Shown: positions 44,723-54,003, numbered from the stretch's first letter. The stretch is 64,000 nucleotides of DNA from Pantoea sp. CCBC3-3-1 (GCF_007981265.1 NZ_CP034363.1:1302001-1366000), one strand, 5' to 3'. Notes: a model not told the origin generated them from the letters alone. Numbers and translations: made by a program.

Positions 44723-44748
44723 TCAGCAATGAACTGGCAATCAGAGTA

Positions 44749-44898
44749 TCAGTGTGACTTCATGCCAGCAGCGGTCATCATAAAGCGAAACAGTGTCGCG
44801 ACGACGCCCAGCGCCATCACGCTCGCTGCGTAAATGACGACCATCCACAGGATGCGTTTCCACGCCGGGAGTTTAGGCGCTTGCTGTGTTTCAACCAT
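44749..44898 (-). CDS. DUF2474 small membrane protein of the Cio oxidase operon
   Basis: A 49-residue protein from ATG at 44898, which follows GGAGGAAAG. The sequence MVETQQAPKLPAWKRILWMV, then IYAASVMALGVVATLFRF, gives one membrane helix with a tryptophan-rich start. This pattern fits the DUF2474 family found after cio-type oxidase genes. It lies about 100 bases after cioB on the same strand and before the shared terminator. It may be a small accessory subunit, as CydX is for the E. coli enzyme, though unrelated in sequence. Confidence 0.7.
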   Translation of the reverse strand: MVETQQAPKLPAWKRILWMVVIYAASVMALGVVATLFRFMMTAAGMKSH

Positions 44899-44996
44899 AC
44901 TTTCCTCCGTTTTACCTTTCTTCCCGCAGGGGCATTAACTGCCGCTCTGCGGGGTAACGCTGTCAGGTAAACAATGTGCCAATTATTGAAAACGAA

Positions 44997-46004
44997 TTAA
45001 TGGTAATGCTCGTTCGGATTGATCTTCCCGCGGAACACGTAGTAGCTCCAGAAGGTGTAAGCCAGGATGACCGGGATGATCAACAGTCCACCCACCAGCA
45101 TAAAGCCCTGGCTCTGCGGCGGTGACGCGGCATCCCAGATGGTGATGTGTGGTGGAATGATGTTCGGCCATACGCTGATACCCAAACCGGTAAAGCCCAG
45201 GAACACCAGCGCCAGCGTCAGCAGGAACGGCGAGTAATGAGCATGACGCTTCAGTGCACGCAGCAGTCCCATTGAGGTCAGCAGCACCAGCACCGGCACT
45301 GGCAGGAACCAGAACAGGTTAGGCAGCGTGAACCAACGGTGCATGATGTCGGCGTGTTCCAGCGGCGTCCAGATGCTGACGATGGCGATAATGGCCAGTA
45401 GCGTCAGCAGCAGGGGCTTGGTCAGCGCGGTCATTTTGCGATGCAGTTCGTTCTCGGTTTTCATGATAAGCCAGGTGCTGCCCAGCAACGCGTACGCGAC
45501 GACCAGACCCAGACCACAGAACAACGCGAACGGCGTCAGCCAAACCAGTTCCGGACCGCTGTAAGCGCGGTTGGTTACTTCAAAACCGTTGATGAACGTA
45601 CCCAGAACCACACCCTGACTGAAGGTGGCCAGGAAAGAACCGGCAATAAAGGATTTATCCCAGAATGGACGGTGTTCTTCCGTTGCCTTAAAGCGGAACT
45701 CAAAGGCCACACCACGGAAGATCAGGCCAATCAGCATCAGCGTCAGCGGAATCGACAGCGCATCAAGGATAACGGCATAAGCCAACGGGAAGGCGCCATA
45801 CAGCGCCGCACCACCCAGCACCAGCCAGGTTTCGTTGCCATCCCATACCGGCGCAACGGTGTTAACCATCATATCGCGCTCTGCGGCGTCCTTATTGAAA
45901 GGAAACAGAATGCCGATACCGAGGTCGAAACCATCCATCACGATATACATCAACGTTGAAAAGACGATGATGGTGAACCAGATAATTGAAGTATCAATGC
46001 CCAC
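44997..46004 (-). CDS. cioB: Cytochrome bd-type quinol oxidase subunit II (Cio type)
   Basis: A 335-residue inner-membrane protein, the length of CioB rather than E. coli CydB (379). GTG at 46004 starts one base after the cioA stop. It has eight or nine helices with YIVMDGFDLGIGILFPF, WDGNETWLVLGGAALYGAFP and GVVLGTFINGFEV, typical of subunit II. It supports subunit I, which holds the hemes. Confidence 0.85.
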   Translation of the reverse strand: MGIDTSIIWFTIIVFSTLMYIVMDGFDLGIGILFPFNKDAAERDMMVNTVAPVWDGNETWLVLGGAALYGAFPLAYAVILDALSIPLTLMLIGLIFRGVAFEFRFKATEEHRPFWDKSFIAGSFLATFSQGVVLGTFINGFEVTNRAYSGPELVWLTPFALFCGLGLVVAYALLGSTWLIMKTENELHRKMTALTKPLLLTLLAIIAIVSIWTPLEHADIMHRWFTLPNLFWFLPVPVLVLLTSMGLLRALKRHAHYSPFLLTLALVFLGFTGLGISVWPNIIPPHITIWDAASPPQSQGFMLVGGLLIIPVILAYTFWSYYVFRGKINPNEHYH

Positions 46005-46005
46005 G

Positions 46006-47430
46006 TTATTTATCCTCTTCCTGCGTGTTTAACTTTTCTTTCACGGCAGACAGCGGACGCGCCTGAGTATGTTGAGTACCCGGTCCGCCTTCATGTTCTT
46101 CATGGCCTTCGCCCTGCTGTGGACCTTTCTTGATCAGATTGAACAGATAGGTATAGCCCACACCAAACACAGACGAGTAAACGACGATAAAGGCAATCAG
46201 GCTGATGCTCATATGCAGGTCGCCATGTGCCGACACCGCATCTTTGGTACGCAGCAGGCCATAAACTACCCATGGCTGACGACCGATTTCAGTTGTGAAC
46301 CAGCCAGCCAGCAGTGCAATCAGACCAGATGGACCCATCAGCAACGCAAACCACAGGAACGGACGCGAGGTGTACAGGCGGCCACGGAAGCGCAACCACA
46401 GGCTTACCACACCCAGCAGAATCATCAGCATGCCCAGACCTGCCATGATGCGGAATGACCAGAACACCACCAGCGAGTTAGGACGGTCTTCTTTCGGGAA
46501 GGTCTTCAGCGCGGGTACTTGCTTATGCAGGCTGTGCGTCAGGATCAGGCTGCCCAGGTAAGGAATCTCCAGCGCATATTTGGTCTTTTCCTGCTCCATA
46601 TCCGGAATACCGAACAGGATCAGCGGAGTAGGTTCGTTCGGTGGGTTTTCCCAGTGACCTTCAATCGCGGCAATCTTAGCCGGCTGATGCTCAAGCGTAT
46701 TCAGACCGTGGGCATCACCCAGTACTGCCTGAATCGGCGAGACAATCAGCGCCATCCACAGGGCCATTGAAAGCATCTTACGGATGGCAGGCGTGTCGTT
46801 TTTGCGCAGCAAATGCCAGGCCGCAGAAGAGCCAACAAAGAAGGCACTGGCCAGGAAGGCCGCGGTAGACATGTGCAGAAGCCTGAACGGGAACGACGGG
46901 TTAAAGACAATTTTAAACCAGTCAACCGGGATCACCAGACCGTTCTGAATCGCAAAGCCCTGCGGCGTTTGCATCCAGCTGTTAGACGCCAGGATCCAGA
47001 ATGTCGAGATGATGGTTCCCAGCGCAACCATACAGGTGGCGAAGAAGTGCAGACCAGGACCTACGCGGTTCCAGCCAAACAGCATCACGCCCAGGAAGCC
47101 AGCTTCAAGGAAGAACGCGGTAAGCACTTCATAGGTCAGCAGGGGACCAGTGATGCTACCGGCAAACTGCGAGAATCCACTCCAGTTGGTACCAAACTGG
47201 TACGCCATCACCAGGCCGGACACCACGCCCATACCGAAGTTAACGGCGAAGATTTTCGACCAGAAATGGTAGAGGTCACGGTAGTCCTCGTTTCTGGTTT
47301 TCAGCCACAGACCTTCCAGCACCGCCAAAAAGCTGGCGAGCCCGATGGTGATAGCCGGGAAGAGAATATGGAAGGAAACGGTAAACCCGAACTGTATCCT
47401 CGCCAGGTGGAACGCATCTAATCCGAACAT
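46006..47430 (-). CDS. cioA: Cytochrome bd-type quinol oxidase subunit I (Cio type)
   Basis: A 474-residue subunit, shorter than E. coli CydA (522), as expected for the short-Q-loop, cyanide-insensitive Cio branch. Key segments are the N-terminal ARIQFGFTVSFHILFPAITI with the conserved His, LVMAYQFGTNWSGFSQFAG, EAGFLGVMLFGWNRVGPGLH, and GWFTTEIGRQPWVVYGLLRT. It oxidises ubiquinol and reduces oxygen, and so can take electrons from Gcd and gluconate dehydrogenase. It leads the operon cioA-cioB-DUF2474. Confidence 0.9.
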   Translation of the reverse strand: MFGLDAFHLARIQFGFTVSFHILFPAITIGLASFLAVLEGLWLKTRNEDYRDLYHFWSKIFAVNFGMGVVSGLVMAYQFGTNWSGFSQFAGSITGPLLTYEVLTAFFLEAGFLGVMLFGWNRVGPGLHFFATCMVALGTIISTFWILASNSWMQTPQGFAIQNGLVIPVDWFKIVFNPSFPFRLLHMSTAAFLASAFFVGSSAAWHLLRKNDTPAIRKMLSMALWMALIVSPIQAVLGDAHGLNTLEHQPAKIAAIEGHWENPPNEPTPLILFGIPDMEQEKTKYALEIPYLGSLILTHSLHKQVPALKTFPKEDRPNSLVVFWSFRIMAGLGMLMILLGVVSLWLRFRGRLYTSRPFLWFALLMGPSGLIALLAGWFTTEIGRQPWVVYGLLRTKDAVSAHGDLHMSISLIAFIVVYSSVFGVGYTYLFNLIKKGPQQGEGHEEHEGGPGTQHTQARPLSAVKEKLNTQEEDK

Positions 47431-48138
47431 TGCTTACCTCGATCTAACATAAACTGCCTTTTCTTTTTTATTTACCAACAATTAACAAACGAGCCACATA
47501 ATTACGCAGGCGCAATGTGGACTCTGTTATGCGGTTTTCAGAAGTTTGATCATAAGACCAAATCAGGAGAAGGAGCAGCAACAATAATCGTGTTCTTGCA
47601 TATAACAGCATAGATCTTTGCGATGAATTGTTTCATCGCCTCGTTAAATTATTTATGCGAACTGTTAAATATGGATTGCCGAATGATGCATTTTTGTAAA
47701 AATAAAGTTTTTTTATGCCCTGGAAACGTTTTCATGCTGCTTTAAAAGGTAAAAATAAACAGAAGCAAAAAAAGCCTATTCGGTCGTTTTATTTATATAT
47801 CTGGCGCCAGCCATAACTTTTTGGCGCAAATTGGCAGGGGGATATCATACTCAACAACATTTCAAACGCTGGAATAACGTCCCTTTATTCGCTAATGTTA
47901 TTATAATGTTACCATGTGGGGAGTGTGGGTTTAAATATTACGCTTAAGAATGTTATGCGAGATGAATAGTTACGCCGTGTAACCATTTCCTGTGCAAAGC
48001 AATGTAAATGTTACACAAGAAAAACGCATCTTGATTCATGCTGAATCATTTTGTTACATTCTGCTTTGCCCTAAAGTCAAATTTCTTGTCGAAAGTCAAA
48101 ACCTGGCGATTTTTTGTGTGAGTGAACCCCTCCACAGA
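47431..48138. other. Long AT-rich intergenic region
   Basis: About 700 bases upstream of cioA and of the LysE remnant. The cioA promoter must be here, but I cannot place FNR, ArcA or CRP sites with confidence. ATGTTACC at 47906-47913 is half of a GntR-type operator. I see no convincing gene or RNA. Confidence 0.4.
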
Positions 48139-48450
48139 ATGACAATGCCGGCGTCGAAAGCCGTCTTATACCGGCGTGGACTGTTACTTCATCTTTCTAA
48201 TCCTGAAGCCGTGCTGGTCTGGTTGGCCATTCTGTCATTGGGCGCGCATCCCCATGCCCCCGACTATGTAATGCCGCTGATGGTGACTGGTTGTGCACTT
48301 TTAGGCGTGCTGGTATTTGGTAGCCATGCGTTAGTTTTTTCAACCGTGACGATGAATCGGGTCTATATAAAAGCCCGCCGGGGTATTGAAGGCCTGTTTG
48401 CCCTGTTTTTCGGTGCCGCAGGTATCAAGCTGTTGCTCTCCCGCCAGTAG
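48139..48450 (+). pseudogene. LysE/RhtB-type exporter, C-terminal remnant
   Basis: About 103 residues match only the second half of a LysE-family exporter: RRGLLLHLSNPEAVLVWLAI, then a membrane helix, then ARRGIEGLFALFFGAAGIKL. The first half, with its conserved TPGP start, is missing; upstream sequence is AT-rich and unrelated, and there is no strong ribosome site. A full-length protein would have about 200 residues. It is probably a 5'-truncated relic. Confidence 0.6.
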
Positions 48451-48622
48451 AGTTACTCCGCTGCCACCTGTTATCAGGTGAGCAGCACCCTAACGCTATC
48501 CCTGATTCGCCTGCTTCTGGCGCCTCTCCTCATGACGCTTTGCCTCTGCTGACAATATGTCAAAAGTTTGATCTTCTTCTCAAAATGTAAATTACCCGGC
48601 CGCAGGGCGTATTAGTTTCGTC

Positions 48623-48638
48623 ATGTTACCGTTAACAT
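48623..48638 (+). promoter_or_regulatory. GntR-type operator before the gluconate permease
   Basis: ATGTTACCGTTAACAT is a 16-base palindrome with one mismatch to the GntR operator ATGTTACCGGTAACAT. It lies about 120 bases before the permease gene, so gluconate should induce the gene by releasing the repressor. Confidence 0.8.
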
Positions 48639-48758
48639 GCCAGCGCTGGAGTGAAGCATTTTTGACCTGTTTCTCTGTCACTACTACCTGCCATGATAAA
48701 GGCGGGAACACAATCAAGGTGCTGCCTTGAGGCGCGCCGTCTGCTGGAGAAGAAATTC

Positions 48759-50075
48759 ATGCCGTTAATCATCGTTGCTATTGGCGTAGTGCTGCTACTA
48801 CTGCTGATGATCCGTTTTAAGCTAAATGGGTTTATTGCCCTGATATTGGTTGCACTGGCGGTCGGGGTAATGCAGGGCATGCCGGTCAATAAGGTTATTG
48901 GGTCGATCAAAGCTGGCGTAGGCGGAACCTTGGGTAGCCTGGCGCTGATCATGGGCTTCGGTGCCATGTTAGGCAAACTGCTGGCCGACTGCGGCGGCGC
49001 ACAGCGCATTGCCACTACCCTTATCGCCAGGTTTGGTGAAAAACATATCCAGTGGGCGGTAGTGCTTACCGGATTCACCGTAGGTTTCGCATTATTTTAT
49101 GAAGTGGGCTTCGTGCTGATGCTGCCGCTGGTGCTGACTATTGCTGCTGCGGCCCGCGTGCCGCTGCTGTTTGTTGGCGTCCCGATGGCGGCTGCACTTT
49201 CTGTGACGCACGGTTTTTTACCGCCGCATCCTGGCCCGACGGCTATCGCGACGCTGTTCCATGCTGATATGGGCAAAACTCTGCTGTTCGGTACGCTGTT
49301 AGGTATTCCTACGGTAATCCTCGCCGGCCCGGTCTTCGCACGCTTTTTAAAGAAAATCGATAAACCGATCCCACAAGGTTTGTACAACCCAAAAACCTTT
49401 ACCGAAGCGGAAATGCCTTCGTTTGCGGTCAGCGTCTGGACTGCGCTGGTTCCGGTGGTGCTTATGGCGTTCAGAGCCGTAGCGGAAATGGTGTTGCCAA
49501 AAGGCCATGCGCTGCTGCCTTATGCCGAGTTTTTTGGCGATCCGATCATGGCAACGCTGATTGCGGTATTAATCGCACTTTTCACCTTTGGACTCAATCG
49601 GGGCCGCACCATGGATCAGGTAATGGATACGCTTACCGATTCCATTAAGATTATTGCAATGATGCTGCTGATTATCGGCGGCGGCGGGGCCTTCAAGCAG
49701 GTGCTGGTCGATAGCGGCGTGGACAAATACATCGCAAGTTTGATGGAAGGCAGTGCCGTTTCGCCGATCCTGATGGCCTGGTCAATCGCTGCCGCGCTGC
49801 GCATTGCGCTGGGTTCAGCAACGGTTGCGGCGATTACCGCGGGTGGGATTGTCGCGCCCATTATTGCCACTACCGGCGTCAGTCCAGAACTGATGGTGAT
49901 TGCAGTGGGTTCGGGCAGCGTGATTTTCTCACATGTTAACGATCCGGGTTTTTGGCTGTTTAAAGAATATTTTAATTTGACGATCGGGGAAACGATGCGT
50001 TCCTGGTCAGTACTGGAAACCATTATTGCCGTCTGCGGTCTGGCAGGTTGCCTGCTGATGCAGGCAGTGATTTAA
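48759..50075 (+). CDS. Gluconate permease, GntT/GntP family
   Basis: A 438-residue inner-membrane symporter from ATG at 48759 (ribosome site GGAGAAG). It has about twelve helices and the family segments SLALIMGFGAMLGKLLADCG, HGFLPPHPGPTAIATLFHAD and FSHVNDPGFWLFKEYFNLTI. Length and sequence fit E. coli GntT or GntU; which one cannot be settled. It carries gluconate into the cell with protons. The GntR-type operator upstream supports the substrate. In this genome gluconate is also made in the periplasm by Gcd. Confidence 0.9.
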   Translation: MPLIIVAIGVVLLLLLMIRFKLNGFIALILVALAVGVMQGMPVNKVIGSIKAGVGGTLGSLALIMGFGAMLGKLLADCGGAQRIATTLIARFGEKHIQWAVVLTGFTVGFALFYEVGFVLMLPLVLTIAAAARVPLLFVGVPMAAALSVTHGFLPPHPGPTAIATLFHADMGKTLLFGTLLGIPTVILAGPVFARFLKKIDKPIPQGLYNPKTFTEAEMPSFAVSVWTALVPVVLMAFRAVAEMVLPKGHALLPYAEFFGDPIMATLIAVLIALFTFGLNRGRTMDQVMDTLTDSIKIIAMMLLIIGGGGAFKQVLVDSGVDKYIASLMEGSAVSPILMAWSIAAALRIALGSATVAAITAGGIVAPIIATTGVSPELMVIAVGSGSVIFSHVNDPGFWLFKEYFNLTIGETMRSWSVLETIIAVCGLAGCLLMQAVI

Positions 50076-50085
50076 GCGCGTCCGT

Positions 50086-50118
50086 CGACTAATCGGAAAC
50101 GAGGGGTTTCCGGTTAGT
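50086..50118 (+). terminator. Hairpin after the gluconate permease
   Basis: ACTAATCGGAAAC and GTTTCCGGTTAGT pair almost perfectly around a short loop. There is no strong T-run, so it may be a stabilising 3' hairpin rather than a terminator. Confidence 0.45.
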
Positions 50119-50410
50119 CCGCATAATTCATTTCGCCGTTTTACTTCCTTAATTTCACAGGAAAAATTTATTTCCTCACCAGTATAAATAAGAGAAAGTT
50201 GCCAATAACCAAAGCGGGTAAGTATACTATCTCCTTGAATTGCTTATATTTTAAGACTTAAGTCAAATTTCTGAGAGTGACTCTTCTTTTTCCTCAGGGC
50301 TGTTTTGCTTTATTACTGGCGCAGGCCAGCAGGCCTTAACGTCTAAAACGCTGTTTTTCGGTTTCTCACTTTTATTGGTTGGCAGGCATTAGCCTTGGGG
50401 ATTATTTAGT

Positions 50411-51526
50411 TTGGAAAATCAACACTCAGATATCAACGCGACGGTACCCGAACTGTCGCTGAAGGGCATTCCTTCTACCATTCTTCGGCTGGGTAAGCAT
50501 CTGGCCGACATGAAATATCAAATCGATATTTTAGGAAAAAATGGCTGGGCTGAACTGACGGCAAATCTGCACGGACTCGAACCGAGTGGTGAATGGGATG
50601 GCCCGGACGATGCGTTGACTTTTTTCAGCAAAATTTTCCCCTTTGCGATGCTACCGGCGGAGACTGAACCGTTAGGCGTGTTCAATGTTCCGACCGAGCG
50701 GGTGATTAGCCGTAGCGGTCAATGGTGGCCCGATCACCTGAACGGCAACAGCGAAGCAAAATTGCGGGAACACCTTAATGGCCCTTTTGCGGCAGAAGGC
50801 ACTTCCTGGTACTTTTTACCTGCGCTTGGTGTGCTTCTGGCAGCACAAGGTCAGAGCCGCGTTAACTACTGCCGCCAACATCATATTCCTTATATAACGG
50901 CCCGGATCAGTCATCTTGATTATCCTCCTGCCGATCGTTTTCGTCTTTATCACGTCACCAGAGGCGCAACGCGGCAAAGCTGGATCGTGATGAACGATCG
51001 CTATCTCCAGCAGATTCACCTGCCACGAATCACGTTGCCCGCGCTGACGACGTATGGCGTACATAGCGGCAGCTGGCCCCTGACGTTTCCGCCTGTGGAG
51101 CGTATTTTCGAAGAGTTGCATAACCCGCAACCCGCTGAAAACTTCATTGCGCCCTGTGTCGATCTGGCGGCGGTGAAAGCCCGCATGAAAGCAGAAAAGG
51201 AAATGGAAAAAAGAGCGAAAAAACCGGTCAAAATGGCGCTGAGCGATATGGATATTACTAATATCTGGCCTGTAAACATGACGCTTTCGTTTTTCTTCCT
51301 GGTGGCGCTGGTAGCCGCAGGATTAACGACGGGAGAGGGTTGGATGGGCGGTCTGAGTATGCTGCTGTGCGGAATGGCTGGCAGCCTGTTACTGTTCATT
51401 GCGACGCCGGTTTTCCTGGTGAGTAAACGGCATCATCGTGCTTATCAACCTGAATCTGTCGCGCCAGAAGCATTGGAAGAGCCTGAAACAGTAACGGAAT
51501 CACCTCCGACTACGCCAGCGGCGTAA
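50411..51526 (+). CDS. Hypothetical protein with C-terminal membrane hairpin
   Basis: A 371-residue protein, likely starting at TTG 50411. The N-terminal 270 residues are soluble, with GWAELTANLHGLEPSGEWDG, TSWYFLPALGVLLAAQGQSR and YHVTRGATRQSWIVMNDRYL; I recognise no family. Residues 290-345 form two membrane helices (NMTLSFFFLVALVAAGLTTG, LSMLLCGMAGSLLLFIATPV). The proline- and glutamate-rich tail is disordered. The soluble part would face the cytoplasm if the ends do. A start lower down cannot be excluded. Confidence 0.55.
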   Translation: MENQHSDINATVPELSLKGIPSTILRLGKHLADMKYQIDILGKNGWAELTANLHGLEPSGEWDGPDDALTFFSKIFPFAMLPAETEPLGVFNVPTERVISRSGQWWPDHLNGNSEAKLREHLNGPFAAEGTSWYFLPALGVLLAAQGQSRVNYCRQHHIPYITARISHLDYPPADRFRLYHVTRGATRQSWIVMNDRYLQQIHLPRITLPALTTYGVHSGSWPLTFPPVERIFEELHNPQPAENFIAPCVDLAAVKARMKAEKEMEKRAKKPVKMALSDMDITNIWPVNMTLSFFFLVALVAAGLTTGEGWMGGLSMLLCGMAGSLLLFIATPVFLVSKRHHRAYQPESVAPEALEEPETVTESPPTTPAA

Positions 51527-51527
51527 G

Positions 51528-51553
51528 CGCAGGGCCATTAACAAGGCCCTGCG
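51528..51553. terminator. Hairpin between convergent genes
   Basis: CGCAGGGCC and GGCCCTGCG, a perfect nine-base stem, between genes ending at 51526 and 51563. A T-run follows after ten bases on the plus strand. Confidence 0.6.
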
Positions 51554-51562
51554 TCAGTGGTT

Positions 51563-51808
51563 TTAATGGGGTTGCTGAAAACCGGCTTTCACCATTTCGT
51601 CCCGGAACGCGTTAGTAATGGTGTGATTACCGCCCGTCACCGGGTAAACCACGTTGTTGATCACGTCATCAAGGTAGTGCTCATTAAATTCCTGGCAGGT
51701 CACTTCAGCACCGCCCTCATCATTAATCGCAATCGTACCTCTGATGTGATTGCCGCTATCTTTTGCTTTCAGGCTGTATCGGCCCAAACTGCTATTAATT
51801 GTGCTCAT
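51563..51808 (-). CDS. Small hypothetical protein
   Basis: An 81-residue protein with a good ribosome site (AAGGAG) before ATG at 51808. The sequence STINSSLGRYSLKAKDSGNH, then GTIAINDEGGAEVTCQEFNE, then HYLDDVINNVVYPV suggests a small mixed alpha/beta domain. No signal, membrane segment or known family. Its regular codon use and ribosome site favour a real gene. Confidence 0.5.
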   Translation of the reverse strand: MSTINSSLGRYSLKAKDSGNHIRGTIAINDEGGAEVTCQEFNEHYLDDVINNVVYPVTGGNHTITNAFRDEMVKAGFQQPH

Positions 51809-52154
51809 AAGATCTCCTTGTTAACCATCAGGGAAAGTCATAGCAAGTGAGTTTATAACCAACGACGCAGTTATTTTAACGAGTGGCTTTTAGCGTGCCT
51901 AAACATTCTCTGTAAAGAAAACGCAGTTTGCGATCGCAATCGCAAAAAAATTGCGAAAAAAAGCCCGACCGGTTTATTTTTTTAAGTTATTGATTTTGAT
52001 GACTATACAAAAAAAGGGGCGATAGCGTAAATCGACAGGCGTTGGGCCACTGTTCTGGCATTTTTTGCGGGTCTGAAAGCAGAGTGGCAGAACTTCTTCT
52101 ATACTCAAGTCACTACATCGTAGTGCTTTTTTTCAATATGGCTGAGGAAATGGA

Positions 52155-52238
52155 ATGAAAATTATTCTCTGGATTATCGCGATTATCTTTATTGTCGGCC
52201 TGCTGACGCTTACTGGTGTCTTTAAAGTCCTGTTCTGA
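52155..52238 (+). CDS. yohP: YohP, 27-residue inner-membrane protein
   Basis: ATG at 52155 starts the product MKIILWIIAIIFIVGLLTLT then GVFKVLF, a single membrane helix with a lysine at each end. It matches E. coli YohP in length and most positions. YohP is known as a tiny stress-induced membrane protein whose mRNA is itself found at the membrane; its function is unknown. The upstream GAGG lies eight bases before the start. Confidence 0.75.
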   Translation: MKIILWIIAIIFIVGLLTLTGVFKVLF

Positions 52239-52273
52239 TAAAGCTCTGGGTGGCAGTGCGTGTACCTGTATTG

Positions 52274-52522
52274 TCACCTTTTGCCTGTCGGGCCAAAAAG
52301 CTCGGTCAGCCGCTGCGGTAGTTTAGTTTTTTCTGCCGTGATGCGGCACTCTTCCTCTTCTCCATGCACCGTTCCCATGGCTTTCGTTCTGAAAAGACAA
52401 TCCTTCAACGTAACAGGTTTCTGACAATTAGCGCAGACCGCACCATGATGTTTACCAAAATGGCCATCACTGGTGGTAAATATAAATCCCGCATGACCAC
52501 ACTTCCAGCAACGTATTCTCAT
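52274..52522 (-). CDS. Hypothetical zinc-ribbon-like protein
   Basis: An 82-residue protein from ATG at 52522 after AGAGGAA. It has two cysteine pairs, CWKCGH at residues 5-10 and CANC near 30-33, typical of a zinc ribbon, and a third region with CLFRT and CRI that may not take part. Zinc ribbons bind nucleic acid or proteins. No family recognised beyond that. Confidence 0.5.
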   Translation of the reverse strand: MRIRCWKCGHAGFIFTTSDGHFGKHHGAVCANCQKPVTLKDCLFRTKAMGTVHGEEEECRITAEKTKLPQRLTELFGPTGKR

Positions 52523-53048
52523 GCCGGTTCCTCTTTCTGTATGCTTCTGAATGAGATTAATCTTACCAAAAAAAAAACTTAGATCGATAAATATTATTTA
52601 TCAGTTGCGTATATTGATATTAACCGTTAACAACATGATTACTAACATCAAATTGTAACTGCTTTGCCTGGCTCATTAGAACTGACGATGAAAAGCACTC
52701 GTTTCAATCACTTTATTTTTCTTTTTGCTTAAATAAGCATTAATTGCGCAAAAGAGATGATTTAGATCAATATTTGATTAATGTATCCGATAAACGAGAA
52801 ATTAAAGTTTAAACAGGCTTAATAAAAAATTTGTTTTTTTGACTTTTTTGCAAGTTATTTTTTGACTTGAATCAGGTTTATTGAACCAGCGCTATAAAAA
52901 CCCTCCGGCGATTTTTTGTTCACGGTCATTCAGGAACCGTTTAAGCCTGATGTTTACAATAATGGCGTAACAGCAGCACCCCCGTTTTTTTACTTTTCCC
53001 GGCGGTGGCGTGCATTTTGTCAACACTCTTGGTTATCGGTAGATAAAA
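52523..53048. other. AT-rich intergenic region before pagP
   Basis: About 530 AT-rich bases. The pagP promoter must be here. I looked for a PhoP box: two GTTTA half-sites occur near 52935, but spaced by eight bases, not six. No gene or RNA is visible. Confidence 0.35.
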
Positions 53049-53624
53049 GTGAAATCAGACAAATCTTCTCTCATTATGCTGGGCATTGCTGGTTGCATTG
53101 CCTTAAGTAGTCCGGGGCATGCGCAAACGCTGGGTAGTGCTATCTCAAGCGGCTGGCAGGGCTTCAGCAACAGGGTCAGCACGACATGGAACGATCCGCA
53201 GGGTTACGATCTTTATGTACCTGCAATCACCTGGCATAACCGCTGGACCTACGACCGGGACAAAACCAACAGCTATAATGAGCGCCCGTGGGGCGCGGGT
53301 GGCGGTATTTCCCGTTATGATGACCAGGGCAACTGGAACGGTTTGTATCTGATGGCTTTCAAAGATTCCTATAATAAATGGGAACCTTTTGGTGGCTATG
53401 GCTGGGAAAAGATCTGGCGTCCGCTGGAGGATCAAAACTTTCGGCTGGGAATCGGTTATACAGCCGGGGTGACGGCGCGTGATAACTGGAAGTATATCCC
53501 CGTTCCGGCTCTCCTGCCGCTTGCTTCAGTGGGTTACCGCAAGGCCACCTTCCAGATGACTTATATTCCAGGTAGTTACAACAATGGCAACGTCTATTTT
53601 GCCTGGTTCAGATGGCAGTTTTAA
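53049..53624 (+). CDS. pagP: Lipid A palmitoyltransferase PagP
   Basis: A 191-residue outer-membrane enzyme that moves a palmitate from phospholipids to lipid A. GTG at 53049 starts a signal peptide ([20 protein letters not shown] then PGHAQ). The mature eight-stranded barrel is clear: [20 protein letters not shown] (holding the conserved His), [20 protein letters not shown], and a last strand [11 protein letters not shown] ending in Phe. It is followed by cspE as in E. coli. In relatives it is PhoP-regulated; no good PhoP box is visible here. Confidence 0.9.
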   Translation: MKSDKSSLIMLGIAGCIALSSPGHAQTLGSAISSGWQGFSNRVSTTWNDPQGYDLYVPAITWHNRWTYDRDKTNSYNERPWGAGGGISRYDDQGNWNGLYLMAFKDSYNKWEPFGGYGWEKIWRPLEDQNFRLGIGYTAGVTARDNWKYIPVPALLPLASVGYRKATFQMTYIPGSYNNGNVYFAWFRWQF

Positions 53625-53774
53625 CGGCGGAAGTTATCTGAAATTATATTGTTATTGCAAAAAAGGCGATATTTATCACTTTTTCGCGATTGGCCACTGG
53701 ACAAAAGCCTCGGCAATTGCTGTACTAACTGCCGACACAGTTTAGTGTCCATTTTTCATGTAAAGGTAATATAG

Positions 53775-53984
53775 ATGTCTAAGATTAAAGGTAGCGTTAA
53801 GTGGTTTAATGAGTCCAAAGGATTCGGTTTCATTACTCCTGAAGATGGTAGCAAAGACGTGTTCGTACACTTCTCTGCCATCCAGAGCAACGGTTTCAAA
53901 ACTCTGGCTGAAGGTCAGCGTGTAGAGTTCGAAATCACCAACGGTGCCAAAGGCCCATCTGCTGCTAACGTTGCCGCTATTTAA
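53775..53984 (+). CDS. cspE: Cold-shock family protein CspE
   Basis: A 69-residue nucleic-acid-binding beta barrel with RNA-binding motifs KGFGFI and VFVHF, nearly identical to CspE from E. coli. It acts as an RNA chaperone and antiterminator and is made at normal temperature. The position after pagP matches E. coli. It has a long 5' leader, usual for csp genes, and a strong terminator. Confidence 0.95.
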   Translation: MSKIKGSVKWFNESKGFGFITPEDGSKDVFVHFSAIQSNGFKTLAEGQRVEFEITNGAKGPSAANVAAI

Positions 53985-54003
53985 GTTATCAGACAGAATT
54001 TTA

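Noticed and set aside
46813..47421. 202-codon plus-strand ORF
   Set aside because: It is the antisense shadow of cioA, with low-complexity charged sequence and no ribosome site.
52930..52960. PhoP box before pagP
   Set aside because: The two GTTTA half-sites are separated by eight bases rather than six, and the flanking bases do not fit.
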